The position numbers and the translations under genes are program-made. From contig CM053337.1 of the NCBI GenBank assembly GCA_028583605.1, positions 23,794,162-23,858,161 of the forward strand: a stretch of 64,000 bases of DNA, in the 5' to 3' direction. The stretch is from Dastarcus helophoroides (Eukaryota; Arthropoda; Insecta; Coleoptera; Bothrideridae). The notes below the pieces were generated by a model that was not told where the DNA came from, ran no database searches, and saw nothing but the letters and a program-made list of their open reading frames with translations. Positions 56,301-61,129 of the stretch are shown here, piece by piece. How positions within the stretch are numbered: position 1 is the stretch's first letter; each line of letters starts with the position of its first letter.

Positions 56301-56532
56301 AGTGCCATATATTTCGATAAAAATGGGAAGTTTACTCACCGGCCGTTTTGAAATCGGTGTGGAAACCATCGACTGTTATCCTGGCGTCTCTTCCCGTTCG
56401 GCGGAAGGCCACCTCGTGCCAAGATCCGTCATCGATGCGCCGCCTGGAACCCCTCTGCTTGAACGCCCCCGATCCGAGGTCCAAATGAACGTAGATGTGA
56501 CCATTGTAGATCTCCACGGAGAACATATCCAT
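15086..56532 (-). CDS. Nrx-1: Neurexin (Nrx-1), 3' part of the gene, 12 exons
   Basis: Neurexins are presynaptic single-pass receptors that bind neuroligins and other partners and recruit scaffolds through a C-terminal PDZ ligand. Joined with consensus GT/AG sites, the exons are 56340-56532, 50574-50765, 41836-42224, 34613-34721, 33566-34043, 26657-26964, 25304-25423, 24379-24557, 17191-17362, 16899-17134, 15790-16084 and 15086-15738. They total 3324 nt, with one frame and a final TAA. Order of domains: second half of LNS3, EGF-B, LNS4, LNS5, EGF-C, LNS6, long Ser/Gly/acidic and Thr-rich stalk, one membrane helix, short cytoplasmic tail ending KEWYV. This is the order of alpha-neurexin. The first exon starts in phase 0 inside LNS3, so the 5' exons lie beyond the window. 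Exons are much richer in GC than the introns. Seen: frame, motifs, splice sites. Known: family architecture. Inferred: the gene is functional. Confidence 0.96.
15790..16084 (-). CDS. Nrx-1: Neurexin exon: Ser-Gly and acidic stalk
   Basis: Residues 793-890, [20 protein letters not shown] onward. It holds several Ser-Gly dipeptides beside acidic runs (808-813; 831-835, SGDDD; 874-878, SGSGE), two short Cys loops ([10 protein letters not shown] and CDDEDC) and a Pro/Lys-rich spacer. Vertebrate neurexins carry heparan sulfate on a Ser-Gly site in this juxtamembrane stalk, next to an acidic Cys loop (established). The spacing here suits that modification (inference). Acceptor TTTTTAG at 16085-16086, donor GTAAAG at 15789. 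Confidence 0.9.
16270..16678. mobile_element. Foldback family R, complete copy with 9-bp target duplication
   Basis: Flanked by TAGGAACTA at 16261-16269 and 16679-16687. The ends are inverted: the left reads TGATAACGAAGGCTTCCACG and on to CAGTACAGGATATACTTCTT, and the right reads back CAGTACAGGATATACTTCTT. The interior has two copies of a roughly 52-nt cassette (16357-16408 and 16447-16496), then a hammerhead-like core (16583-16614). It sits in the intron between the last LNS6 exon and the stalk exon. It could be a non-autonomous relative of Penelope-like elements, since ribozyme-bearing repeats and odd inverted ends occur there, but no protein is present to prove it. Confidence 0.75.
16899..17134 (-). 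CDS. Nrx-1: Neurexin exon: end of LNS6
   Basis: Residues 714-792. [18 protein letters not shown], then [20 protein letters not shown] and [17 protein letters not shown] close LNS6. A short linker ending KMQQ follows. Acceptor CGTTAG at 17135-17136, donor GTAAGT at 16898. It ends in phase 0. Confidence 0.94.
17135..17190 (-). other. 56-bp intron at the neurexin SS4 position
   Basis: GTAAAC...CGTTAG between HPSG and HQLQVFNSQ. No cassette exon fits in it. If the intron is retained, the frame runs eight codons into the intron and hits TAA, cutting the protein inside LNS6. Confidence 0.85.
17191..17362 (-). CDS. Nrx-1: Neurexin exon: LNS6, middle, up to the SS4 position
   Basis: Residues 657-713. 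It reads [20 protein letters not shown], then [20 protein letters not shown] and ends ...HPSG. This G is where the SS4 insert begins in vertebrate neurexins (established). Acceptor TTTTTCCAG at 17363-17364, donor GTAAAC at 17190. The next exon follows after only 56 bp. Confidence 0.94.
17363..19680. other. Intron, first part
   Basis: AT-rich neurexin intron. Apart from the half foldback at 18040-18145, nothing coding or structured was recognised. Confidence 0.6.
18040..18145 (+). mobile_element. Foldback family D, right-arm half copy
   Basis: Reads TCTCTCTGAAGATGATAG, TATCGAAACGC, then TTTTTTAATCTTTCTTCG and GTTTCAGGGGACAGG. It matches the right arm of the palindromes at 29736 and 42385. The small inner stem is shortened here. 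Confidence 0.7.
19685..21130. repeat. Octamer array (GAACGAAA)n with degenerate GAAC spacers
   Basis: Long uninterrupted runs of the 8-bp unit at about 19700-19835, 20030-20255 and 20488-21000, separated by mixed GAAC/GAAT/AAAC blocks. The two spacer blocks resemble each other (AGGAACGAACGAATGAAC at 19831 and 20255; GAGTGAGCGAACG at 20001 and 20441), so the array has a higher-order step of about 424-440 bp. Long open frames on both strands, such as ERKNERTK and FVLSFFRS, are a by-product of an 8-bp unit with no stop codon in any frame. Confidence 0.95.
21140..23690. other. Intron, AT-rich, no feature
   Basis: AAATTTCGA-type decayed sequence. No gene, element end or RNA recognised. Confidence 0.5.
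23690..23860 (+). repeat. Dispersed segment E
   Basis: TTTAGTGC...TTTTGCC...GGTGTCTTTTTTAGCT, then AAAATCCGGTCTCTA. Its reverse complement is at about 47004-47155 inside the hAT-like element X. The short AATCCGGTCTCTA part also occurs near 32729. Confidence 0.55.
24379..24557 (-). CDS. Nrx-1: Neurexin exon: start of LNS6
   Basis: Residues 597-656. It reads [20 protein letters not shown], then [17 protein letters not shown] and [12 protein letters not shown]6 is the domain that binds neuroligin, cerebellin and LRRTM proteins in vertebrates (established). Acceptor TTTCCTTTCAG, donor GTAAGA at 24378. It ends in phase 0, as the next exon at 17362 requires. Confidence 0.94.
24615..24936 (+). mobile_element. 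Ty3/Gypsy-like LTR (with some downstream sequence)
   Basis: Aligns throughout with the solo LTR at 28673-29041. Shared landmarks: TTCTAGAA (24642, 24744), GATAAGGGG, GGCAGATAAGCG, CGATAAGCCTTATCTGC, the TATA box TATATAAG at 24766 and the AGTTAGT-rich leader. It ends GCGCAACA at 24936. The following 250 bp, up to the EGF-C exon side, may be 5' internal sequence of the same element. No pol gene is nearby. Confidence 0.65.
25304..25423 (-). CDS. Nrx-1: Neurexin exon: EGF-C
   Basis: Residues 557-596. A single EGF-like module: [17 protein letters not shown], then [15 protein letters not shown], six cysteines in the order expected of the third neurexin EGF repeat. Acceptor TTATTTTCAG, donor GTAATA at 25303. 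One exon per EGF-C module and the spare base at each end match the flanking exons. Confidence 0.95.
26041..26195 (+). mobile_element. Foldback family D, right-arm half copy
   Basis: CCCTCTGAAGATGACAGCTT, then GGCTATCGAAGCGTGC, TTTTTTAATCTTTCTTGG and the outer end GACCAGTCC/AACCAGTCCGTTCTACTA. It lies inside the mariner relic, so it came later. Confidence 0.7.
26241..26288 (+). repeat. Perfect 19-bp inverted repeat with 10-nt loop
   Basis: GGTGTTCCCCTAATTTAAA, loop CCCCTAAGGC, then the exact reverse complement. It sits between the two halves of the mariner relic. Confidence 0.9.
26657..26964 (-). CDS. Nrx-1: Neurexin exon: LNS5, C-terminal part
   Basis: Residues 454-556. It opens [15 protein letters not shown], continues [20 protein letters not shown] and [10 protein letters not shown], and ends [13 protein letters not shown]...GCEG, the standard close of LNS5 just before EGF-C. 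Acceptor TTTTTTCAG at 26965-26966, donor GTAAGC at 26656. Two spare bases in, one out. Confidence 0.95.
27120..27421 (-). mobile_element. tRNA-derived SINE, 302 bp, with 10-bp target duplication
   Basis: Flanked by CACACTAACA at 27110-27119 and 27422-27431. Read on the minus strand, the head is GGGACCGTGGTCTAGTAGTG (box A-like TGGTCTAGTAG) followed by GGTTCAATTCC, which fits box B (GGTTCRANYCC). The body then has no relation to tRNA, and the end is a short TATTAT tail. It is transcribed by Pol III in its family and mobilised by a LINE partner (established for SINEs). It is not a usable tRNA, because the stems do not close. Confidence 0.85.
27461..28060 (+). mobile_element. hAT-like left end with AT-rich body
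   Basis: Starts CAGTGGCGTAGCTGGGAACC, a typical hAT-type terminal sequence. The following 500 bp contain about 115-bp degenerate tandem units (GATGAAC...ATGCCTAA, near 27760, 27875 and 27990). No matching right end was seen, so the extent is a guess. Confidence 0.45.
28072..28305 (+). pseudogene. Non-LTR retrotransposon endonuclease fragment
   Basis: The frame reads [20 protein letters not shown], then [14 protein letters not shown] and [28 protein letters not shown] and P-L-G-x-S-D-H mark the C-terminal part of the APE-type endonuclease of Jockey/CR1 elements. Here S-D-H has become S-A-N, which loses the catalytic Asp-His pair. No reverse transcriptase follows. It probably derives from the same family as the copies at 39.4 and 51.2 kb. 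Confidence 0.8.
28673..29041 (-). mobile_element. Solo Ty3/Gypsy-like LTR, 369 bp, with 4-bp target duplication
   Basis: On the minus strand it starts TGTAACGC and ends CCGTAACA, with CTAT on both sides. It carries a TATA box (CTATATAAGGCGG), two TTCTAGAA palindromes (28875-28882 and 28979-28986) and GATAAG/CTTATC pairs. A lone LTR with intact ends and target duplication usually results from LTR-LTR recombination (established). It matches the LTR at 24615. Confidence 0.8.
28875..28986 (-). promoter_or_regulatory. LTR promoter motifs: HSE-like and GATA sites
   Basis: TTCTAGAA at both ends of this interval fits the core of a heat-shock element (TTCnnGAA). Between them lie GGCAGATAAG and CGATAAGCCTTATCTGCC, which are GATA sites on both strands. 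The same set, in the same order, is in the LTR at 24615. The role is inferred from motifs only. Confidence 0.45.
29045..29735. other. Intron, T-rich, no feature
   Basis: No gene or element end recognised. Confidence 0.5.
29736..29990. mobile_element. Palindromic foldback family D, two arms
   Basis: The left arm (about 29736-29870) is the reverse complement of the right arm (about 29882-29985). Outer sequence: GGTAGAACGAACTGGTCCTT. Each arm, read toward its outside, has CTGAAGATGATA, a short stem-loop, GAAAYGC, then TTTTTTAGTCTTTTTTGGTT followed by TCAGGGGACAAG. No coding capacity. Related copies: 18040, 26041, 42385. Confidence 0.85.
29991..32170. other. Intron, T-rich then A-rich block
   Basis: T-rich (TTTCGAAATTT style) to about 31250, then abruptly A-rich. 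This may be another inverted pair of decayed repeats. Nothing coding. Confidence 0.5.
32172..32420. repeat. Minisatellite, 21-bp unit
   Basis: About five good units of AAATTTGTCAAAATTGGAAAC (variants), then more diverged units to about 32420. Confidence 0.85.
32521..32690 (-). repeat. Dispersed segment S, copy 3
   Basis: Third copy of the segment seen at 7320 and 9263, 25 kb away, with TTCTTCGGCCCAGTTTGGAA and GCGACTACGTGATATTTAAA intact. The sharp conservation inside decayed AT-rich DNA suggests a relatively young transposon end. Confidence 0.8.
32700..33560. other. Intron, no feature
   Basis: Moderately AT-rich unique sequence before the LNS4/LNS5 exon. No motif recognised. Confidence 0.5.
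33566..34043 (-). CDS. Nrx-1: Neurexin exon: end of LNS4, start of LNS5
   Basis: Residues 295-453. The LNS4 end contains [17 protein letters not shown] and [23 protein letters not shown]5 starts at [15 protein letters not shown] and runs through [17 protein letters not shown] and [17 protein letters not shown]. Two donors are possible at the 3' end. GTATGT after GTA AG (33565) keeps frame with the next exon and gives DTVRSQLND; GTAAGG three bases into that stretch does not. Acceptor AATTACAG at 34044-34045. Confidence 0.94.
34613..34721 (-). CDS. Nrx-1: Neurexin exon: LNS4, middle
   Basis: Residues 259-294, too short to stand out as an ORF. It reads [20 protein letters not shown] and then [16 protein letters not shown], the strongly conserved N-D-N-x-W-H-T-V-R core of a neurexin LNS domain. 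Acceptor ATATTTTCAG, donor GTAATT at 34612. It starts in phase 0 and leaves one spare base, as the neighbours need. Confidence 0.93.
34820..35912. mobile_element. Long foldback with arms of about 525 bp
   Basis: Left arm about 34820-35345, right arm about 35385-35912, spacer about 40 bp. Both ends carry GGAAAAATAAATTACGGG next to GATCTGAGGT, in opposite orientation. The two arms differ by only scattered changes. No protein. It lies in the neurexin intron between exons 34721 and 41836. Confidence 0.85.
35913..36873. other. Intron, no feature
   Basis: AT-rich, with a short perfect palindrome AAATTTCACGCTAATATTG near 36390. Nothing coding. Confidence 0.5.
36874..38118 (+). mobile_element. Mariner element, complete ends, dead
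   Basis: 1245 bp between TA dinucleotides (36872-36873 and 38119-38120). Inverted ends: left TTAGGAGTTGGAATTAGTTT, right read inward CTAGGAGTTGGAATTAATTT. One transposase gene fills it. The ends, length and target fit a standard mariner. Confidence 0.93.
37047..38043 (+). pseudogene. Mariner transposase, inactivated
   Basis: Starts [19 protein letters not shown]. Catalytic D,D34D parts are all visible: [16 protein letters not shown] (first Asp), [13 protein letters not shown] (second) and [18 protein letters not shown] (third). It ends [13 protein letters not shown]. Damage: a deletion and frame shift in the N-terminal DNA-binding part near 37140, and two in-frame TAG codons (37372-37374 and 37806-37808), each replacing a Trp that is conserved in related mariners. 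The longest intact stretch is 37374-37808. Confidence 0.93.
38232..39421 (+). pseudogene. R1/I-like LINE, 3' end with RNase H and zinc knuckle
   Basis: Opens [20 protein letters not shown], the linker after the reverse transcriptase in R1/I-group LINEs. RNase H starts [16 protein letters not shown]; the Glu helix reads FQAKMLGI, with Lys where Glu is needed, then [11 protein letters not shown]. The C-terminus has [16 protein letters not shown], a CCHC-type knuckle. Many stops and shifts. It ends with ACAACGAATCCAG and no poly(A), the same end as in the fragment at 52082-52342. Confidence 0.82.
39422..41325 (+). pseudogene. CR1/Jockey-like LINE reverse transcriptase
   Basis: Reads [20 protein letters not shown] on to [49 protein letters not shown] (RT motif A Asp), [20 protein letters not shown] (motif B, G to W change) and, one frame over at 40414, YADDSNLVL, the catalytic pair. 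The thumb and C-terminus ([28 protein letters not shown]) follow at 40716-41213. Stops at 39921-39923 and near 40102 and a frame shift near 40415 kill it. It starts directly at the R1/I-like 3' end and finishes in an A-rich tail. Confidence 0.88.
41326..41835. other. Intron, no feature
   Basis: A-rich DNA between the LINE tail and the EGF-B exon. Nothing recognised. Confidence 0.5.
41836..42224 (-). CDS. Nrx-1: Neurexin exon: EGF-B and start of LNS4
   Basis: Residues 129-258. EGF-B is complete: six cysteines in [19 protein letters not shown] followed by [17 protein letters not shown]4 then starts with [10 protein letters not shown] and continues through [16 protein letters not shown]. The exon ends in a highly charged stretch, [12 protein letters not shown], just before the donor GTAAGT at 41835. 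In vertebrate neurexins, splice site 3 lies in this same part of LNS4 (established), so the charged stretch sits where alternative splicing is known in the family. Acceptor ATTTGTAG at 42225-42226. Confidence 0.95.
42385..42620. mobile_element. Palindromic foldback family D, two arms
   Basis: Left arm 42385-42490 (GAAATACAAATCTTGTCCCC, GGTATCATCTTCAGAGAG) mirrors the right arm 42490-42615 (ATCGAAACGCGTTGAAGC, TTTAATCTTTCTCGGTTTCA, GACCAGTCCGTTCCACCA). Same family as 29736. Confidence 0.82.
42622..42745 (+). repeat. Direct repeat Y, copy 1
   Basis: CAATGAACTGGGTTTAATTC ... TAGTAGTTGG. A second copy lies at 46755-46808 plus 49697-49775, split there by element X. Element W lies between the two copies. 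Confidence 0.7.
42771..46745 (+). mobile_element. hAT-like non-autonomous element W, 3975 bp, 8-bp target duplication
   Basis: Left end CAGTGGCGGCTGGCGTAT; right end read inward CAGGGGCGGCTCGTAGCC. Flanks TCTTTAGG (42763-42770) and TCTTCAGG (46746-46753) are an 8-bp duplication with one change, the hAT size. Both ends have a run of C/G (GCACCCCCA). The interior is AT-rich with no transposase. Its left part matches 2898-6300. Confidence 0.82.
46755..46808 (+). repeat. Direct repeat Y, copy 2, first half
   Basis: AACATTGAACTGGGGTTAAT onward to ACTTGACA; it resumes at 49697 after element X (CCTTGACACGTGG ... TAGTAGTTGG near 49772). Confidence 0.7.
46809..49696 (+). mobile_element. hAT-like non-autonomous element X, 2888 bp, 8-bp target duplication
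   Basis: Left end CAGGCCCGTAACCAGGGGGG; right end read inward TAGGCCCGTAACCAGTATC. Flanks ACTTGACA (46801-46808) and CCTTGACA (49697-49704) agree in 7 of 8. G/C-rich stretches sit just inside each end (CAGCCACCCCCCG; CACCCCCCTCCCCCAC). The interior is AT-rich, with segment E, and no transposase. It is inserted in repeat Y copy 2. Confidence 0.82.
49776..50573. other. Intron, no feature
   Basis: Unique-looking AT-rich sequence between element X and the LNS3 exon. Nothing recognised. Confidence 0.5.
50574..50765 (-). CDS. Nrx-1: Neurexin exon: LNS3, C-terminal part
   Basis: Residues 65-128. It reads [16 protein letters not shown], then a [13 protein letters not shown] segment, which is the conserved Cys-containing end of an LNS domain (G-[FY]-x-GC-x-[KR]-[DE]). 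Acceptor TTATTTACAG, donor GTAAGA at 50573. It enters with two bases completing a codon and leaves one spare base, matching both neighbours. Confidence 0.94.
50766..51214. other. Intron with short ATTCGC repeats
   Basis: ATTCGCATTCGCATTGG near 51060 is a short simple repeat. Otherwise featureless. Confidence 0.5.
51997..52097. repeat. Double palindrome at a LINE 5' junction
   Basis: First palindrome: arms 51997-52020 and 52031-52054, 24 bp with one mismatch, loop 10 nt. Second: arms 52064-52079 and 52082-52097, 16 bp perfect, spacer AA. Confidence 0.9.
52024..52345 (+). mobile_element. R1/I-like LINE 3' fragment inserted in the CR1/Jockey-like copy
   Basis: 52082-52342 matches 39160-39421 closely ([17 protein letters not shown], knuckle region, same ACAACGAATCCAG end). 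The target duplication is CCGATTAATCGTC (52011-52023 and 52346-52358). The 5' junction, 52024-52081, is made of two inverted copies: of the target, then of the element's own first 16 bases. Confidence 0.85.
52743..53608. other. Intron, no feature
   Basis: T-rich decayed sequence. Nothing recognised. Confidence 0.5.
53609..53700 (+). mobile_element. hAT-like left end
   Basis: CAGGGGCCGGCAAACCGCGG then CTCGCGAGCCACATGCGG and CTCTTT, a terminal sequence common to a widespread hAT-type group. No matching right end was found in the A-rich DNA that follows, so only the end is annotated. Confidence 0.5.
53700..55400. repeat. A-rich tandem block
   Basis: Contains a unit of about 220 bp repeated at about 54300 and 54520 (GAAGAAAAAAGTCAAA; ACGAGAACAAGACGATTT) and one of about 134 bp at about 55018 and 55152 (GACAATAGATT). 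It may be the interior of the hAT-like element that starts at 53609. Confidence 0.65.
55401..56339. other. Intron, no feature
   Basis: Higher complexity than the AT-rich blocks. No gene or element end recognised. Confidence 0.5.
56340..56532 (-). CDS. Nrx-1: Neurexin exon: LNS3, middle
   Basis: Residues 1-64 of the visible protein. It begins [20 protein letters not shown] and contains [12 protein letters not shown], the typical LNS/LamG strand pair with the W-H before the V. The acceptor is TTTCTTTCAG at 56533-56535 and the donor GTGAGT starts at 56339. It starts in phase 0 and ends with one spare base. No earlier exon was found up to 64 kb. Confidence 0.93.
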
Positions 56533-57470
56533 CTGAAAGAAAAAAATCAGTACGTGGTGTGGGTATCCAGGCTTAAAACTCCAAAGAAGTGGTGTGGGGA
56601 GAAATTTTAAGCTTGCAGGATAAACAAACTCGAAGTTCTCTTACGCGGCGCACTCGTAAAATTTTCTGTACAAATTTAAACTGCAAATAACCCGGTTGGA
56701 TGTGGAAGCGAATTTAAGAGAATGTGGATGGTGGAACATTTATGATGCGGGTGTCACATTAATATCACTTTGTTCACAAAGGGATACAAGGTTGCCGGCC
56801 TTTTTATTATCGAGTTAAAGAAAGAAAATGTCTGTTTAAAGATCGCAGATAAGAAATTTGATTGATCGGTTCGCCCGCTCGTTGACCCACATCCAGTAAC
56901 TAACTCTATCAATAATGCATTCGGTGCGAAATATTGGGAAAAATCGAAAGGTAGAGTTGTCTTGACAGTGAGAACAATTTTTATTTATGAAAAGTTGAAC
57001 ATTTTTTAGTAATTTATATTTTTCACCTTTGGGGGACTTGTTAGCAATTCATAACTTTTAAACTATACAGTCTGTAATTTGGAATAAATTCAGTAAATCA
57101 AAGGCAGTTTTTTTCGGAAATATGTTTGGACACGTCGATTAATATTCTTATTTACGCTCTTTTTAATGTAGGAAAATTTCATACAGCATGTCTCAAGTGT
57201 AAGATGTGATGTCATCGACAATTTTTTTAAATGGCAACCCTATTTTTTTCTTGATTATTCTTAAACCGTACCAAATTTCGGTTTTTTATTTCCTGTCATT
57301 TAAAAGATATTTACAAATATGGAAACTAATTCGAAAGATAAAGAAATCTGATTCAATTCAATACAATTTTCATAAAGTTTAAAAATCGTGTAACAGAAGG
57401 TAGTCGTTTGACATTTTTTGTTAAACACAGTTGACGTTTTATCACAATCTTATAAAAAAATTAATAAAAA
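56533..57470. other. Intron 5' of the first visible exon
   Basis: No further neurexin exon and no element signature recognised. Confidence 0.5.
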
Positions 57471-57673
57471 CAAATAAGAAGAGTGGTATCGTATTGGATC
57501 GAAGAAACTATGTCGTGTCCAGGGAATAATTAACCATTATCTAGCTCACGACGGTTTGAAATAATTCGTTAGGAGCAGCTATCAGAGTGAATCTTTATTT
57601 TTTTTTTTCATTATTTTTTTCTCCTTAACTACATACTTTTTTGTTTTTGATTTGACTTGTACATCATTAGAAA

Positions 57674-57692
57674 TGCCATCCTCCCACCTGAG
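57674..57692 (-). other. Candidate BEL/Pao polypurine tract and 3' LTR start
   Basis: On the minus strand CCTCAGGTGGGAGGATGGC: a purine run followed by TG, about 90 bp after the end of the integrase frame. BEL/Pao 3' LTRs start in this way. The LTR itself would run leftward to about 57480. The partner LTR is outside the window, so it cannot be proved. Confidence 0.4.
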
Positions 57693-57777
57693 GAATGTTT
57701 GTTATAAACCAACAAAAAAATGACTCAATTGATAAGGAAGGCGTTTAACAAAGAAAAAACTTTCATATTTTGTGTAA

Positions 57778-59215
57778 TTACTTTACAACTTTCGAGTCGG
57801 GCGCTCTGCTTTTAATTTCACAATTGACATTGGTCACTCCCGCACTATTACCCGCACTCATCACTACTGTTGAAGTCTCCTCATTAGGCTTAGTCCTCAT
57901 CTGCGACTGTTCTTCATTTAAATTGAGACAGTCTAGTGGATACAATCTCTGAATGGGTCTAAGCAACTGCCCAAGAACAGTATCCACTCGGACTAAACGG
58001 ACTACCCCATCTTTAACAGGAAACTTTTCACCTACTCGAGCAATGGGCCAATCCAAACGCTTTCTTAGATCATTGCCGATGAGAACAATCTCACCCAGTT
58101 GTGCTGGAATAGTCCGTTTATGACGATTAACTAGTGCTAATTGACCCAAGTATTCTCTGCTAAACCTGTAGCGTAGGTTCACTCGAAGTTTTTGTAAATT
58201 CTGGTTTCTTTTGCATGGGTTAACTCGATCAATCGTGTCGCAATCAGGTAAACCACCTTCTGCTTGGTCACGCAAAAACATCGCCGGAGTAAGCGGAACT
58301 AGATCCTTAGGGTCAGCACACAGATACGAAAAAGGTCTAGTATTTATTATAGCCTCACAGTCGCATATGAGAGTCAATAATTCCTCATAAGAGAGTGAAG
58401 CTCGACCTAACAATTTCTGCAATAAACCCTTTAGAATACCGATAAGACGTTCCCAAAATCCTCCCCACCATGATGCTGTGAGAGGATTAAATCGTTACGA
58501 AATTCGTTTGACAGACGTCTCTTCAACGATTTTAGACCAGTCCAACTTTGATAAGGCACACACTGCTCCAACAAAATGAGTACCTCTATCACTGTATATG
58601 GTTTTAGGTCGTTCTCGTTGCGCCACGAACCCTCTTAGCGTCTGCATGAAAGCAACGGTAGATAATGAAGTAGAAAGTTATAAATGTACTGCTCGATAGA
58701 CAGCGCAGGTGAAGAGGCATTTTCATACCTTTTCTCCAGACTTTAAATGCAATGGTCCAGCAAAGTCCACTCCAGTGATTTCGAAGTCCACTCCAGTGAC
58801 TTCGAAAGGAAAGGCATCGCGTACTCTGTCGAAAGGTAAACGAGAGGTGGTTCTACTGCAAACGGTTTCGCGCACTGTCTCTTACAAATAACACACTTAG
58901 ATGTCACCGATCTAATGGCACGTCTCCCACCAAGAATCCAATATTTTTCGCGCAAAATGCTTAACAGTCCTTCGGTTCCTGTGTGATATGATTGTGTGTC
59001 TGTCTCGAAAATTAAACGAGTAATTACGGTATGAGGCGCATGCGTTCCACTGGAAAACGAAAACGTTCATCGTGTTTGCTGTTAGAAATACGAGATTTTA
59101 AACGAATAACCCCAAATTTATCACGTAACGGCATAAGTGTACGTGGCCGAGTATCGTTTTTGTTAGTAAATGTTTCTTGTTCGATGGTCTTGAGTATAAA
59201 AAGCTCAGTCTGATC
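57778..59215 (-). pseudogene. BEL/Pao retrotransposon integrase
   Basis: Order on the minus strand: a segment with DKFGVIRLKSRISNS (59170-59070), the zinc-binding region REKYWILGGRRAIRSVTSKC plus VICKRQC (58955-58860), DDE core pieces SDRGTHFVGA and SWWGGFWERLIGILKG (58610-58430), then the C-terminal domain from KLLGRASLSYEELLTLICDC to VVRLVRVDTVLGQLLRPIQR, stop at 57778. The enzyme inserts the cDNA copy into the genome. Breaks: stop codons near 58995 and 58496, and a short duplication KSLEWTSKSLEWT where the first catalytic Asp region should be. Confidence 0.88.
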
Positions 59216-59224
59216 AATTTCCTC

Positions 59225-61071
59225 GACCTAAGAAGTTGCAACCTTGATCTCTGGCGCACAGCCAAAGCTCTAAGAGGAGTTAGGAAACCTATCCCTCCGA
59301 TACACGGACCTTAAGGAATGGCTCACCCAGATCAGGAAAAGGCCGCAGCTTTTGCTGAGACCTTTGAACGACACTGTCAGGCCACACTTGAAGAAGTGGA
59401 CTTAGACTTCGTAGATGAGGTGGAAGAAGAGGTTGAAATTCTTCAGGAGGAAGTGCCAGAAGAAGACGACGTCATCCAGCCGACTAACGAGGCGAAATCC
59501 AAAGCTTTCTGCGCAAGCTAAATGTGAAAAAGTCTCCAGGTCCAGATGGAATTCCAAACCAAGCTCTGAAGTCTCTTCCGGGCCAAGCTGTCAAATACTT
59601 TGGAGCAATAGTCAATTCCATGTTTAAATACCGGTATTTTCCAACAGGATGGAAAACTGCAAACGTTATCTTCATTCCTAAGCCAGGTAAGGATGGGAAA
59701 TTTTCCCAAAATTACAGGCCAATCAGCCTCTTATCCAACTTAAGTAAGGTGGTGGAAAGGATTTTGAGAAAGCGTATGCAGAATATCATCAGCGTACGCG
59801 ACATAATTTCTTAAAAACAATTTGGGTTCCAACCTATGCACTCTACCTCCGACCAACTGCTGAGAGTGGTTGAAACAATCACTCAACGCATAAACTGGAA
59901 CCAGGTAGTGGGAGCTATTTTCTTCGATATGTCCAAGGCATTTGACACAGTTTGGCACCAAGGATTAGTCTACAAGATGCACCAGTTTGGAATACCTCTA
60001 ACAATGGTTCAAATGGTAAGCTCGTTCCTGGACCAGCGCTCATTCAGAGCAAAGTGGGACAGGAACTATCAAACCAGTTTAGGCTACAGTATGGGGTGCC
60101 TCAAGGCTCTGCCTTGTCACCTCTGCTGTATTCTCTGTTCACAGCGGACATCCCGAGAACCAATCCAACAATCGACCACACCTTATTGGCAACTTACGCA
60201 GACGACACAGCTTTAGTGGCGTACTCTTTCAGTCCAGAGGTGGTCACCAGACGACTTCAGGAGACAACAGACAGTCTACTAGATTACTTCGGCCAATGGA
60301 GAATCCAAGTCAACGCAGACAAGACCCAAGCAGTCTTTTTCACTCGAAAAAGACTCCAACCATATGGACATGTAAATGTTCATGAATAAAACGTCGACTG
60401 GAGACTTCAGGCAAAGTATCTGGGTGTAAATCTAGACAAAAAACTCACTTTTCAGGCACACATCGATTATGCAGTATCCAAAGCCAAAATGCTGAAGGGA
60501 TTGCTGCAAGCGATGATTGTCTGTCCATTGGACTTAAAGTGTTGCGATGACCTACGCATCTGTAGCTTGGTCACAGGCAACGGATAATCAGATGAAGAAA
60601 CTCCAGGTGTTCCAGAACGTCTTTCTAAGACAAGCCATGGACGCTCCATGGTTTGTAAGAAACAATCAGCTCCATAGAGAAGCTGAACTACCTTGGGTAA
60701 GAGAATTTCTTAGGGAAATTAATTCCAGGGCGATGGTGACAGCGGAAACGCATCCCAACGAACTAGTTCGACAGGAAGTGGATTACGATCCAAACATCTC
60801 AACCAGGATTAGAAGACCGAGGATGGTCCTCTAGGCTACGACTTCCATTTCGGAAAATTTTGTTTTGTTTGTTTCTTATGTTTCAGGCAAAACAGCTTGC
60901 AATACTGCCCCAGCACTATTGGACTGTTTCGACGGAGGGATTGGGGGCCAAGGGCCTGGCCCGAAGAAGTAGGGGGTTTTAGTCGGTACCCGTAGTTTAA
61001 GCGGAAGTCCGACACTATCTGGGTTATCTTCCTAGATGTCCGTAACGGATTTTCCCCTACTTTAAAAAAAA
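59225..61071 (+). mobile_element. Jockey-clade LINE, 5'-truncated, with poly(A) and 9-bp target duplication
   Basis: Flanked by AATTTCCTC (59216-59224 and 61072-61080), with an A-tail at the right end. It lies on the plus strand inside the BEL/Pao gene. Length 1.85 kb. It ends in a GC-rich 3' UTR with TCCGACACTATCTGGG and GTCCGTAACGGATTTTCCCC, typical of Jockey-type tails. Confidence 0.88.
59318..60835 (+). pseudogene. Jockey-clade reverse transcriptase
   Basis: Pieces in order: acidic N-terminal stretch [74 protein letters not shown] (motif A); YGVPQGSALSPLLYSLF (motif B); TYADDTALVA (catalytic pair); YLGVNLDKKLTFQAHIDYA; and a C-terminal MTYASVAWSQATDNQ segment. A stop at 59812-59814, a one-base shift near 60050 and further breaks near 60387 and 60540 make it inactive. 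All core motifs needed for polymerisation are still readable. Confidence 0.9.
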
Positions 61072-61129
61072 AATTTCCTCTACAGTCAGTGGACCTTGGT
61101 GCCGTTGACCTAAGTACCTGATATTATGT

